DNA of 64,000 bases from Saprospiraceae bacterium (GCA_016718205.1 JADKEB010000031.1:372001-436000); one strand, 5' to 3'. Positions 17,655-28,913 are shown, counted from the stretch's first letter. Notes: generated by a model not told the origin, from the letters alone. Translations and numbers: made by a program.

Positions 17655-20600
17655 ATGCTTACATTTAAAAGTAAAGTCATTTTTGTGATTTTGTTGTTTG
17701 TAGGGACCATGATGTCGTCACAACGAGTCATCACTGGTATCGTCACAGATGCAAAAACCAATGACCCTTTGATAGGAGCTAACATTCTTATCAAAGGGAC
17801 TAATGATGGAACCATCACTGATTTGGATGGGTCCTACTCATTAGCATTTCCTTCAGGTTCTGATGTTCTTGTTTTTCTATACAGGGTATAACGAACAAGA
17901 GGTAAAAATCGGAACTGAAAATGTTATTAACGTCATACTATCAGAGGTCTTTGCTGGATGAAATAGTAGTAGTCGGGTACGGAATTCAAAAGAAGAGCGT
18001 GGTCACCGGTTCTATTTCCAGTCTAAAGACAAAGGATTTGGAAAAAGTGCCAAGTGCGCGGGTAGAACAATCATTGCAAGGTAGGGTTGCTGGTGTAACC
18101 ATAGCCCAAAACTCAGGTCAGCCAGGATCACCTTCCACCATTAGAGTCAGAGGTATCACTACATTTGGTAATGCAGGAAATAATCCCCTTTGGGTAGTTG
18201 ATGGTGTGGTAGTTGATGCCGGCGGTTTGGGCTACCTTAAATCAATCTGATATTGAATCCATAGAAGTGTTGAAAGATGCGGCATCAGCAGCTATTTATG
18301 GCACCAGAGCAGCTACCGGAGTTATCCTCGTGACTACCAAAAAGGGTAAAGAAGGAAAGCTAAGTGTCTCCTACAATGGATTTTTTGGATCATCATCTCC
18401 ATCTAAGGTATTAAAGCTACTTAATGCTTCCCAATATGCAACACTACTTAACGAAAGATCTGTTGCTGGAGGTGGAAACCTAATTTTTCCATCTGTTGAT
18501 CTCGGAACCGGGACCGATTGGCAAAAACAAATTTTTAATTATGGAGCATTGCGTAATTCACATGAATTGAGCGTAAGTGGTGGAAGTAGCACTTCTACTT
18601 ACTATGCATCAGTTGGTATACAGGATCAGGAGGGCATAGTAGCATCTGATATTTCAAATTATAACAGAAAGAGTATCAGATTGAACTCCACGCACAAAAT
18701 TTCAAAGATATTTACATTTGGGCAAACCTTAGGATACTCCAACCAAAAGGCTGTAGGTATTGGTGCCACAGATGAGTTTGGAGGTGTTTTGAGTTCGGCT
18801 ATAAATCTGGATCCTACTACACCTTTGGTTGTAACCGATCCTGCTCTGGCAGCTGGAGCACCTTATAATTCAAATCCTGTGATACGTGATGAAAATGGTA
18901 ATCCATACGGTATATCTACGCTTGTCGGACAGGAAATGAGAAACCCCACAGCCTTTATTCAAACCCGTTTAGGAGCATTTGATTGGGGTGATGATATTGT
19001 TGGAAATGCATATCTTGAAGCTGCAGTTCATAAAAACATAAAAATCCGATCCACATTGGGAGCAAAAAAAGCTTACTGGGGCGGGCAAGGATTTTCACCT
19101 GTTTTTTATTTAAGTGCTACAACCAGCAATTTACAGAATAGTTATTCAAAGGGTGAAAACAAGGTTTTTAACTGGAATGTGGAAAATACGGTTACATATA
19201 ATAATACATTTGGAGATCATCAGTTGACAGTTTTACTAGGTCAGGGGGCCTATGTTGAAAATATCGGCGGTGGTCTTGGTGTTTCATTACTCAATCTTCC
19301 TGTCAATTCATACAAAGATGCTTCTTTTAATTTTGATATACCTGCAACTAATAGAATCGCTTCACCTTTTGATATGACTGAACATAAGTTAATATCTTTG
19401 TTCTCTCGTTTGAACTACAATTTCAAAGAGAAATATCTGTTTACAGGAATCATCAGACGTGATGGTTCGTCAAGATTCGGGGGAAATAATAAATTTGGAG
19501 TATTCCCATCAGTATCTTTCGGATGGGTAGTGTCAAATGAAAACTTCTGGAAAAATGGTGTCAGTCCTAAGATCATTACCAATCTTAAAATCAAAGGAGG
19601 TATAGGTGTAGTTGGAAATGATGCGATAAGAGATTTTGGTTATCTTTCTACAGTTGCCGGCGGGTTCAATTATGCATTAGGCAATTCAGGTGTCATTAGA
19701 ACGGGCTATGCTCAAACCTCATTGGATAATCCGGATTTAAGATGGGAAGAAACATCTCAAAAAAACATCGGTTTCGATGCTGAGCTTTTTAGTAATTTTA
19801 ATTTAAATGTCGATCTTTTCCAAAAGTCTACATCTGGGATACTCAGACCCATCCCTATACCTGGCTATGTAGGTGTATCATCTGCTCCGGTTGGAAATAT
19901 TGCAGATATGGATAACACAGGTATAGAAATAGAACTAGGTTATAAAAATAAAATAGGGGATCTTAATATCAGTGCTAATGGTAGTATGGCTTATCTCAAG
20001 AATGAGGTAACTCTTGTGGCTTCAGATGCAAACTTTATTCCTGGCGATGCTTCCTTCCAATCTATGGGTACCATCACGAGGACTGCTGTTGGACAATCTT
20101 ACAACACATTTTATGGATTTAAGACAAATGGTATTTTTCAGAATGAAGCAGAAGTATCAGCGTACAAAAATAAAGATGGAGGCCTTATCCAACCCAATGC
20201 TCGTCCCGGTGACTTCAAATGGACCGATATCGATGGGGACGGAAAAATAAATGATAGCGACAAGACATTTTTAGGCAATAACCTGCCAAAATATACTTTT
20301 GGTTTCACACTCAACCTTGACTATCATGGATTTGATCTGATGTTATTTACTCAAGGTGCTACAGGTAATAAAATATTTCAGGGATTGCGCAGGTTGGATA
20401 TAGGAAACTCCAATTTCCAAACTAAAGCTTTGAGCAGATGGACAGGTGAAGGTACATCTAATTCCTTTCCAAGATTGGTAAGCAATGACCCTAATGGAAA
20501 TTTTGGTCGTATGTCTGATTTTTATTTAGAAGATGGGGATTATGCCCGTTTGAAATTAGTTCAACTGGGATATACTTTACCTGGTAATGTGTCCGGCAAG

Positions 20601-20765
20601 ATTGGTTCTTCAAGAATCAGACTTTATCTGACAGGTGAAAATCTTTTGACACTGACCAAATATACCGGTTATGATCCAGAAATAGGTGGTGGTGTTTTTG
20701 GAATAGATAAGGGTTTTTACCCACAGGCAAGATCCTTTATTGGAGGCGTTCAAGTCAATTTTTAA
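17655..20765 (+). pseudogene. SusC/RagA-type TonB-linked outer-membrane transporter, frameshifted
   Basis: Full-length SusC homologue (about 1,035 codons) in which all expected domains can be read in order but in different frames. 17655: signal peptide and carboxypeptidase-regulatory domain (ITGIVTDAKTNDPLIGANIL). 17882-17950: TGYNEQEVKIGTENVINVI. From 17951: LLDEIVVVGYGIQKK and the plug. From about 18228: NQSDIESIEVLKDAASAAIYG, then an unbroken 840-residue barrel to 20765. At least three single-base indels lie near 17880, 17950 and 18230. The family imports oligosaccharides with a SusD lid using TonB energy. The intact barrel argues for recent damage or read error rather than old decay. Confidence 0.85.
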
Positions 20766-20797
20766 TTCTATAATATCAAAATTAAAATTCAATTGAG

Positions 20798-22309
20798 ATG
20801 AAAACAATAAATAAAATATTTTCAATATTTGTACTGACATTACTTTTTTCTGCATGTTCAAAAGACTTTATTGAAGTTTCCCCCAAAGGACAATTTCTTT
20901 CAGAAAATTATTTTGCTGACCGAGATCAGGCTTTTTCGGCTCTTGTTGGGGTGTATGACGTCTTAAGGAAAAATACCGGAGGATTCGAAAACATAGTGTC
21001 GATGATGAACGCAGGCTCTGAAGATCACTTCGCAGGCGGTGGTGGAGCTACTGATGGTGCAGGAATCCAGGTTTTTCTAATTACACCCTGAATAAGACCA
21101 TAGTACCTGCTAGTTTTTGGAATGATCATTATCAAGGCATATTCAGAGCCAATACCCTATTAGCAAAACTGCCTGCCACTACCATGTCGGAGACAGAAAA
21201 ACAAAACTGTTTGTGCCAGATACAAAGCTTTGCCAAGGAGCTTATATTACTTTAATTTAGTTCGGATATTCAAAAATATTCCTTTGATCCTCGAGCCTTT
21301 GACAGCTTCCAATATGTACTCAGTAGTACAAGCGGCACCAACAGCTGTATATGCCCAAATCGAAAAAGACCTCACTGAAGCGATTGCAGCATTACCACCT
21401 ACAGTACCTGTGACAACAGATGCAGGAAGAATGACCAAAGGGGCAGCACAAGCAACTTTAGGAAAAGTACTTTTTTGCCAAAAAAAAGTGCTCAAGCTGC
21501 TCAAGTTTTGGCTGAGAAGTAAATGGCACTCCAGGTGGTGCAAGTCAGTATGGTTTAAATTCTTGCAAAATTTTGCTGAGACCTTTGGGTGACTTCCAAT
21601 AAATTTAATTCGAAAACATCATTGAATGTCAGTCATACAAGTGCCGGAAATTCTGATTGGGGCTGGTGGGGATAGTGAAGAGATGAAAAATACCCTGAAT
21701 GTAATGGTTGGACCAAGATCTTACTCCAGATTGGCCGGTTCTACTGCTCCGGAATTGCCAAGTGGTTGGAGTTTTAATGTCTTTACGCAGGAATTTTATG
21801 ATGTTATCAAATCTGATCCCAGATTTGGAGCTACTGTTTTGGATTTGAAAGCATTAGAAGCAGCAAAGCAGATATCATATATCGGTGGATACCAAAATAC
21901 AGGCTATTTTCTCAATAAATTTGTCCCACGCCAATCTGATGTACGTACAGGTGGTGGAGCCTTGGAACTCAATTACAGTCAAAACTCGCCCATCATCAGA
22001 CTGGCAGACACCTATCTGATGGAAGCTGAAGCTTTGGGTGGCACGGGTGCAAGAGCTCAGGCACTGCTTGATGCTGTAAGAGCTAGAGTTGGGTTACCTT
22101 CAGTTCCGGTATCTCTGGCTGCCATAAAAGCTGAAAGAAGGTTGGAACTAGCGGGAGAAGGACATCGTTTCTTTGACCTTGTAAGATGGGGAGATGCAGC
22201 GACGGTATTGGCATCCAGAGGTTTTAAATCAGGTAAAAATGAAATTTTCCCAATTCCAAAGAGAAATTCTTGCTAATCCCAAATAAAACAAAATCCAGGT
22301 ATCGATTAA
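20798..22309 (+). pseudogene. SusD-like nutrient-binding lipoprotein, frameshifted
   Basis: SusD/RagB homologue with lipoprotein signal MKTINKIFSIFVLTLLFSAC and the usual opening DFIEVSPKGQFLSENYF. Family segments continue in alternating frames: NYTLNKTIVPASFWNDHYQ, RANTLLAKLP, YYFNLVRIFKNIPL, DAGRMTKGAAQATLGKVL, NSDWGWWGDSEEM, then a long intact part with LADTYLMEAEALG and AERRLELAGEGHRFFDLVRWG. The end, QREILANP...QNPGID, needs two more shifts. I count at least six indels, several in A runs (for example near 21480). It would form the extracellular lid of the SusC pore. Confidence 0.82.
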
Positions 22310-22340
22310 ATCTTAAAAATAAATAATTAAAAATATAAAA

Positions 22341-23090
22341 ATGAAAAATATAACAGTCTTCATTTTTCGGCATTTTTTTAATGATTTTTTTGATACAATG
22401 CACAGAACAAGATGGAATTGATACTGACACTTCATTTGTCAATACAGCATCTTCCGGAAATTTTTCAAAAATTTTTGATATCAGTAATGATAATTCAGGG
22501 GATGTAAAGATCACTCCACTGGGTGATGGTTTTTCTACCGCAACTATAAATTTTGAGATGCGCTAAGCGGCGGAAAAGCAACGACAACTTTTACAAAGAC
22601 TCTATTTGGATTACCAATTGATTTTGAACACGCTACCATAGATTACTTTTTCGGAACATTTGGCGGTGGACAAAAATTTGAAAAAGTGGCAAATCCTGAT
22701 GCCAAAGGGCTTAATACATCAGCTACAGTAGGTAAGTTTACGAGAGGACAAGAAGGTTGGAGTGGAACGTATTCTCCAGTTAATATTCCGATCAACTTTA
22801 AAAATGGCAATAAAGTCAAAGTTTTTGCATACAATCCAAAGCCTGAAAATATTGGTAAAACCGTCAACCTTGAGTTGGAAGGGTCGATAAATGGACCTAA
22901 AAATGGTGATGGAATACTCAAAGTGCCATTTACAAAATCAGGAGAATGGGAAGAATTGGTTTTTGATTTTAGTACAATCACAAAAATACCTGCTGATACA
23001 AAATTCACACAGTTGGTATTGAGGTTTAATGATTCTAAGGATGGAGCCGGTGATGTGGTTTATGTGGACAATTTTAGATTAACTTTTTAA
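22341..23090 (+). pseudogene. Surface glycan-binding lipoprotein, CBM-like, frameshifted
   Basis: A lipoprotein of about 250 residues starting at ATG 22341. The signal peptide shifts frame in a T run (near 22370) to reach MIFLIQCTEQDG, with the lipobox Cys. A second shift near 22555 links TATINFE to DALSGGKATTTF. The body has the beta-sandwich pattern of small glycan-binding modules: PIDFEHATIDYFFGTFGGGQKFEKV, NPDAKGLNTSATVGKFT, GWSGTYSPVNIPINF and a final FTQLVLRFNDS...VYVDNFRLTF. It follows susD as SusE-type binding proteins do. It would hold glycan at the cell surface. The exact family is uncertain. Confidence 0.65.
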
Positions 23091-23102
23091 AATTTTAAAA
23101 TT

Positions 23103-24031
23103 ATGAACAATATATTTAAAATATTCATCGCTGCTTTCTTTGCAGTCATTGTTATAGGTTGCGACAAGACGGAGTACTCACTCGGTGATCTCACACCACC
23201 TTCCAATATCGTAATCACCGCTGTAGTCAAAGGTACTACAACTGCTACTCCCAATGGTGATGGTTCTGGTGATGTAGATTTTACAATAAAAGCAGACAAT
23301 GCCCTGAATTACAGGATAGACTATGATGCTTCGGACGGAATTACTCAGTCAACATACCCAATGGTAAGTATCAAGAAAATATACAAAACTTGGGTGCTAA
23401 CAAATATCTTGGTTACAGCAATAGTTTATGGAAAGGAGGGTCATCTTCTACAGCAACGAGAGAAATTACTGTTCAGAGTAATTTCTCTCCGCCTGCTGCT
23501 ATCATCACAGATCTGACTGGTGGCACATCCAAAACATGGGTTGTAGATAAAAGTATAGGTGGACATTTTGGGGTTGGACCTTGGAATGATAATAGCAGAT
23601 CACCGGAATGGTGGGCAGCTTCTATTAATGAAAAAGTCGCTTGCTGCAATTGTTTTTATACCACAACATTTAAATTTACAAAAACTGCTACAGGATATAC
23701 ACTTGACGTGACATCTCCTGATGGTGCATTTACTAAAACCGGTAGTTTGGCCGGAGGTTTGCCAGGGATTCCCGGCAGTGGTGATGAAGGTTGTTATTCT
23801 TATCCTGGTGCTTCCAATGGTTTTAGTTTTGTTCCATCGAGTTCTGGCATTCCTGCATCAACACCATCTACCAAAACATCTATTTTGTTATCAGGAAACA
23901 ATACTTTTATAGGTTATGGTGCTTTACAGAAAGAGTTTGAAATCCTGACATTAGACAGCAAAGCTATGTATCTGCGGGCTCAAGGGACTGAGACAGGTAA
24001 TGCTTGGTATTTGAGACTTAAGGCACAATAA
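23103..24031 (+). pseudogene. PKD-domain surface glycan-binding lipoprotein (SusE-position), frameshifted
   Basis: Lipoprotein of about 305 residues (MNNIFKIFIAAFFAVIVIGC). Residues about 35-125 form a PKD module that can be read only by switching frames: NALNYRIDYDASDGITQST, then NGKYQ, KIYKT, LGANKY, VTAIVYGK and GGSSSTATREITVQSNF. This needs at least four single-base indels within about 100 bp near 23360-23440. The C-terminal part is intact: TSKTWVVDKSIGGHFGVGPW, SPEWWAASINEKV and a closing strand WYLRLKA. Such proteins are typical of beta-glucan loci, where they bind glycan beside SusD. The frame switches keep the protein sequence conserved, which suggests read error more than decay. Confidence 0.72.
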
Positions 24032-24041
24032 ATTCAAATCA

Positions 24042-24122
24042 GTAACTATTTAGGTATGGGCAGATTCGTCTATAAAAATCAGCTGATTTTTATGATTTGA
24101 AAACTTAGACCTAAATAGTTAC
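24042..24122. repeat. Small palindromic element with 14-bp terminal inverted repeats
   Basis: GTAACTATTTAGGT at 24042-24055 is repeated exactly in reverse complement at 24109-24122. Between them, 24072-24093 is a perfect 22-bp palindrome centred on CAGCTG. The 81-bp unit begins 10 bp after the stop of the glycan-binding gene and could act as a terminator hairpin or be a MITE. Confidence 0.65.
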
Positions 24123-24199
24123 AAAATTTGTATACATGAGATAAATGGTGAAGTTGTTATTTGATTAAGATGCTAAGAAAAGTTTGATAGAATAAACAA

Positions 24200-24337
24200 G
24201 AGTCTACTCCGAAAAATAAAAATTTATGATAATCAACCATTTTTTACCCAACCCCTAAAGGGAAATGCTTGATTATCAACTCAGTATAAATCAATGTTTT
24301 TTCTTTTTTTTCATCAAAGACCTTTCGAAGTGGACTC
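24200..24337. repeat. Second inverted-repeat element in the susE-GH16 gap
   Basis: GAGTCTACTCCGAAA (24200-24214) faces TTTCGAAGTGGACTC (24323-24337), 13 of 15 matching. Inside, TGATAATCAA (24227-24236) faces TTGATTATCA (24269-24278) around an ACCCCTAAAGGG core. The structure looks like a MITE or the fused ends of a lost insertion sequence. From 24338 to 24506 I see nothing recognisable. Confidence 0.5.
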
Positions 24338-24506
24338 TCCATATCAATATCAATAAATTTCGGTATGTCTGGTGGATTTTATAGTAGTATCAGGCAGCTC
24401 AAGCTTCCCTTCTTAATGCAGTAATGCAAAAGATATTATGTTGGCCTACCTTGCCGATAGGAGGCTAAAATGAATTTTGCATCTTGTAGCCAAATGATAG
24501 AATTTT

Positions 24507-24616
24507 GGATGTATCCCATTTTTTCATTTTATTGTTATAAAATTCCATTTGTCTCCCTTTAGGGATGAGGTAAAACAAAAGCAATTTTTATGAAAGTGCA
24601 ATTTTGGGATACGCTC
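24507..24616. repeat. MITE-like element, family A, copy 2 (inverted)
   Basis: A 110-bp copy in the opposite orientation to 1418-1529. Ends are GGATGTATCCCA and TGGGATACGCTC; the interior shows TTGTTATAAAATTCCATTTG, a CCCTTTAGGG core and AAAGTGCAATTTTGGG, the reverse complement of the corresponding words in copy 1. It ends 64 bp before the GH16 start codon, so it may influence that promoter. Confidence 0.7.
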
Positions 24617-24680
24617 AAAATTTTATACATTCTTTAAATTCATTTTTATTGTAACTTGCCTGTAAATTAATCATTTAAAC

Positions 24681-25885
24681 ATGCACATGAAAATGTTAAA
24701 ATTATTTCTCTTGTATCTAGTATTCTTTGCTTCAAATAGTTGCAGTGAGAATCCTGAGCAAGTGATGACGACTGATGTGGTAATACCTGAAGTTTCAGTC
24801 TGGGAAGCTAAAATTGAAAGAAGTAAGTCAAATGTGCCTTTGACATTTTTTGTCTCTCTCAACGTCACAACAACCAAGGAAATATCATTTGAATATACTT
24901 TAAAAGAAGGCACAGCTTTATTTGACAAGCATATAAAAAAGAATTCAGGTATTGTAAAATTGAATCAGGTAAACAATCAGCAAATCTTGAAGTCACTATT
25001 ATAGGTGATAGTTTGGAAATGAGACAAAACAACCTGGAATTTACTGTAGAGTTGTCCAATCCTAAAGGTTGCAAAATAGTCAATACATCTATAAAAGGTA
25101 TTATTATCACTCAGGATGGCGCAAATTACTTCACAGACAACAAGGGTTACTCGACTCCGAATTCTTATCCAGGCTATAAATTAACCTGGAGTGATGAGTT
25201 TGATGCTAAAGATTTGAATACACAATCGTGGAACTATGAAGTCGGAAATGGTTCTGGCGGATGGGGTAACAATGAATTACAGTACTACACCAACAATAAA
25301 AAGAACGTTTTTCTGTCTGGGGGCAATTTGATTATTGAAGCCCGAGCTGAAAATATCGATACATATAAATATTCATCTGCCCGACTCACCACAAAAGGAA
25401 AAAAAGAATTTACTTTCGGCAGGATAGATATAAGGGCTAAACTACCTAAAGGAAAAGGCATATGGCCTGCTTTATGGATGCTCGGGGCCAATATCTCATC
25501 TGTCAGCTGGCCTGCATGCGGTGAAATTGATATTATGGAATTGATAGGCTCAGTTCCCGGTAAAGTGCACGGTACTGTCCACTGGAAATCAAGTGCAGGA
25601 AATCACACTTTTCAAGGTGGGGAAGTATCGGTTAGCGGAGGTGACTTTTCTCAGGAATTCCATGTGTTTAGTATTGTGTGGGAAAAAGATACCATTAAGT
25701 GGCTCATGGATGATAAGGAGTTTTACAAATTTACAAAGACAATGGCTGGCAATGCATATCCTTTTAACGATCCTGAATTCTTTTTATTTAATGTAGCTGT
25801 CGGTGGCAATTGGCCTGGTAGTCCTGATAATTCTACCGTATTTCCGCAGCGCATGATAGTAGATTATATTAGAGTTTTTCAATGA
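24681..25885 (+). pseudogene. GH16 family beta-glucanase lipoprotein (laminarinase-like), one frameshift
   Basis: Lipoprotein (signal ending FFASNSC) with a Calx-beta-like domain (residues about 30-140), then a GH16 catalytic domain from YKLTWSDEFDAKDLNTQSW to the end. The active site reads GEIDIMELIG, with the nucleophile and acid/base Glu residues of the EIDIxE consensus in place. It also has WNYEVGNGSGGWGNNELQYYT and KGKGIWPALWMLG, as in bacterial laminarinases. One indel at the AAAA near 24957 separates 24681-25004 from 25013-25885; read across, the protein continues as KIESGKQSANLEVTIIGDSLEMR. The catalytic domain is undamaged. It would cut beta-1,3-glucan at the cell surface. The stop overlaps the next start by 4 bp. 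Confidence 0.85.
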
Positions 25886-27342
25886 AAAATACAAAAAACT
25901 TGACAATAAAGCTGATGAAGGTGGGATTGAGCCTGATATTGGTATTGACCAATATTATGTGTAGTAAAAATAATCAAGTGGCCGATACTATGCCTGTTAA
26001 GGTAGTAAAAGCAGGTCAGTTGGATTATTGGCTCACTAAAGGTGATCAGAGTATTTTATTTGAAAAGCAAAAACCATTGGATTTTTTTACCGGATCGATC
26101 AATAATTATCCAACTATTGAAATTGATACCGTTTCTACTTTTCAGTCTGTCGATGGTTTTGGGTACACTCTGACAGGTGGTAGTGCGGGACTGATCCACA
26201 AGATGGGAGCATTTCAAAAAAACTCTCTTCTCAATGATCTGTTTTTATGCAATAACAATAGCTTGTGTATATCTTACTTAAGGATAAGTCTTGGAGCATC
26301 TGATCTGGATGATGCGGTTTTTAGCTATAATGATATAGATGTAAATAGTGAAGATACGGCATTATCTGCCTTTTCTTTATCAAGAGATACTATGGCACTC
26401 ATACCCGTGTTGAAAGAAATCCTTAAGATCAATCCTTCAATCAAGATAATGGCATCTCCATGGAGTGCGCCACTCTGGATGAAATCCAATAAAAATTCAG
26501 TTGGAGGTGCATTATTACCCAAATATTATGATGTTTATGCCAGATATTTTGTGAAATATATTCAGGAAATGAAAAAAAATGGGATTGTGATTGATGCAGT
26601 CACGGTGCAAAATGAGCCTGAACACGGTGGCAATAATCCAAGTATGGTCATGAAAGCAACTGAACAAAATGAATTTGTAAAAAAACTTTTAGGACCGGCA
26701 TTTAAAAAAACAAATTTGAATACAAAAATAGTGATTTGGGACCATAATTGTGACAATCCCCAATATCCTATTTCAATTCTAAATGATTCTGAAACAAAAC
26801 CTTATGTGGATGGTAGCGCTTTTCATCTTTACGCTGGTAATATAAGTGCCATGTCTACGGTACATAATGCTCACCCTGACAAATCTCTTTATTTCACAGA
26901 ACAGTGGACAGGATCAAATGGTACATTTTCCGGTGATTTGCTTTGGCACACCAAAAACGTAGTAATTGGAAGTTTGCGCCATTGGGGCAAGGTGGTATTG
27001 GAGTGGAATCTTGCTAATGATCCGGCATATCGGCCGCATACTCCTGGTGGTTGTACCCAATGCAAAGGTGCACTCACTATTGCCGGGAATGTAACTACAA
27101 AAAATGTTTCATATTATATCATTGCTCACGCATCGGCATTTATACCACCGGGATCAAAAAGAATAGCAAGTAATGAAATAAGTAATATTCACTCTGTAAC
27201 TTTACTCACTCCAGATAACCAAAAAGTATTGATAGCCGTTAATGAGTCAAAACAAGCAGAAATTTTTAATATCTCATTTTATGGAAAAAAGGCTTTGGCT
27301 TCCATTCCGGCGGAGTCTACAGTTACTTTTGTGTGGAAGTAA
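25882..27342 (+). CDS. GH30-family glycoside hydrolase lipoprotein (first of two)
   Basis: 486 aa with a lipoprotein signal (LILVLTNIMC). GH30 fold markers: FQSVDGFGYTLTGGSAGLIH at the N-terminus, SYLRISLGASDLDD, KIMASPWSAPLWMKSN, the acid/base region TVQNEPEHGG and the nucleophile region LYFTEQWTG, then a C-terminal beta-sandwich. GH30 enzymes of such loci are mostly beta-1,6-glucanases or beta-glucosidases. Together with GH16 this suggests breakdown of laminarin with beta-1,6 branches. The ATG overlaps the GH16 stop (ATGA), so the two are translationally coupled. It is intact, in contrast to all upstream genes of the locus. Confidence 0.88.
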   Translation: MKNTKNLTIKLMKVGLSLILVLTNIMCSKNNQVADTMPVKVVKAGQLDYWLTKGDQSILFEKQKPLDFFTGSINNYPTIEIDTVSTFQSVDGFGYTLTGGSAGLIHKMGAFQKNSLLNDLFLCNNNSLCISYLRISLGASDLDDAVFSYNDIDVNSEDTALSAFSLSRDTMALIPVLKEILKINPSIKIMASPWSAPLWMKSNKNSVGGALLPKYYDVYARYFVKYIQEMKKNGIVIDAVTVQNEPEHGGNNPSMVMKATEQNEFVKKLLGPAFKKTNLNTKIVIWDHNCDNPQYPISILNDSETKPYVDGSAFHLYAGNISAMSTVHNAHPDKSLYFTEQWTGSNGTFSGDLLWHTKNVVIGSLRHWGKVVLEWNLANDPAYRPHTPGGCTQCKGALTIAGNVTTKNVSYYIIAHASAFIPPGSKRIASNEISNIHSVTLLTPDNQKVLIAVNESKQAEIFNISFYGKKALASIPAESTVTFVWK

Positions 27343-27470
27343 ATTTGTATACTAAATCGTGTAAAATGTAGTTATGTTTTGTAAGCTAATGTCTTGATGA
27401 GGTCTAAATATGCTCATAGTTACACCGGATACTTTTTTGATTGACATATAATTTTAAAAATTAACATAAT

Positions 27471-28913
27471 ATGAAACCGATATTTTTCATTATATTTACT
27501 ATTTTGACAATAAGCGCCTTTTGCCAACCGTCAAAAAAGAAAGCTTTAATGCCTCAAACCATGACAGTGTATACCACGGCTGATAATACTCAACTAAGGT
27601 TGACAGAAACAGATAGAATCAGCTTTAAACCGATGCCGCAAGCTATTGAGAGTGAAGTCAGCATCTTCATCGATCCTCAGAAAACTGCTCAGACTTTCCT
27701 TGGTATAGGGGCGGCATTGACTGATGCAAGTGCTGAGACATTTGCAAAATTATCACTTGAAAAGCAACAGGAATTTTTAAAAGCATATTTTGATAAGGAA
27801 AAGGGAATAGGATACAGTTTAATACGGACAAATATTCATAGTTGTGATTTTAGCAGTGGCAGTTATACCTATGTAGATGAAGGAGACGGTTTGTTGAAAA
27901 CTTTTAATATCGGTCATGACAAACAATTTCGAATTCCCTTTATAAAGCAAGCCATTGCTGTTGCAGGAGGAAAAATCTCTTTTTATGCGAGTCCCTGGAG
28001 TCCACCGGCTTTTATGAAAACAAATGGTGACATGCTCCGTGGTGGAAAACTGAAAAGCGAATATGCACAAAGTTGGGCTAACTATTTTGTAAAATTTATC
28101 AAAGCTTATGAAAAGGAAGGTATCCCTGTATGGGGTATCACTATCCAAAACGAACCTATGGCCACCCAAAGATGGGAAAGTTGCATCTTTACTGCTGAGG
28201 AAGAAAGGGATTTTTTGAAAAATCATCTGGGGCCGACTATGGTGAAAAATGGATTAGGGAATAAAAAAATAATCGTTTGGGACCACAATCGTGATTTGAT
28301 GACCCATCGGGCAAATGTCATATTTGATGATCCTCTGGCTGCCAAATATGCATGGGGTATGGGATTTCATTGGTACGAAAACTGGAGTGGTGGTCAGCCA
28401 ATGTTTGAAAATGTCGGGATAGTTCAGAAAAATTATCCAACTAAAAACTTATTATTTACCGAAGGATGTAATGAGAGTTTCAATCGTGAAGCATATCAAA
28501 GATGGTCAAATGGTGAGAGATATGGTCGTGCGATGATCAATGATTTTAATAATGGTACAGTAGGGTGGACTGATTGGAATATTCTCCTTGACGAAACCGG
28601 AGGACCCAATCATGTGGGTAATTTTTGTTTTGCACCTGTACATGGAGATACTCAAACAGGTGATATTATTTATACTCCTTCCTATTTCTACATCGGACAT
28701 TTTTCAAAATTCATCCGACCAGGAGCAAAAAAAATCAGTAGCGCTGCCAGTAGGAGTAACTTGCTCACCACCGCCTTCAAAAATCCGGATGGTAAAATCG
28801 CAGTAATAGTGATGAATCAAAGTGATAAAAAAGTGACTTATAATGTATGTGTAGGTACCCAAGGTGCCGAAGTAAGCATATTACCTCATGCTATTCAGAC
28901 GTTGGTGTTATAA
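27471..28913 (+). CDS. GH30-family glycoside hydrolase, exported (second of two)
   Basis: 480 aa with a signal peptide (MKPIFFIIFTILTISAFCQ). GH30 markers: FLGIGAALTDASAETFAKL, YSLIRTNIHSCDFSSGSY, ISFYASPWSPPAFMKTNGDM, acid/base in GITIQNEPMATQRWESC and nucleophile in LLFTEGCNESF. It is only distantly similar to the preceding GH30, so the two may act on different linkages or chain lengths. The pattern resembles the glucosylceramidase/beta-1,6-glucanase branch (subfamilies 1 and 3); assignment needs a tree. It lies 128 bp after the first GH30 and appears to be the last gene of the glycan locus. Confidence 0.88.
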   Translation: MKPIFFIIFTILTISAFCQPSKKKALMPQTMTVYTTADNTQLRLTETDRISFKPMPQAIESEVSIFIDPQKTAQTFLGIGAALTDASAETFAKLSLEKQQEFLKAYFDKEKGIGYSLIRTNIHSCDFSSGSYTYVDEGDGLLKTFNIGHDKQFRIPFIKQAIAVAGGKISFYASPWSPPAFMKTNGDMLRGGKLKSEYAQSWANYFVKFIKAYEKEGIPVWGITIQNEPMATQRWESCIFTAEEERDFLKNHLGPTMVKNGLGNKKIIVWDHNRDLMTHRANVIFDDPLAAKYAWGMGFHWYENWSGGQPMFENVGIVQKNYPTKNLLFTEGCNESFNREAYQRWSNGERYGRAMINDFNNGTVGWTDWNILLDETGGPNHVGNFCFAPVHGDTQTGDIIYTPSYFYIGHFSKFIRPGAKKISSAASRSNLLTTAFKNPDGKIAVIVMNQSDKKVTYNVCVGTQGAEVSILPHAIQTLVL

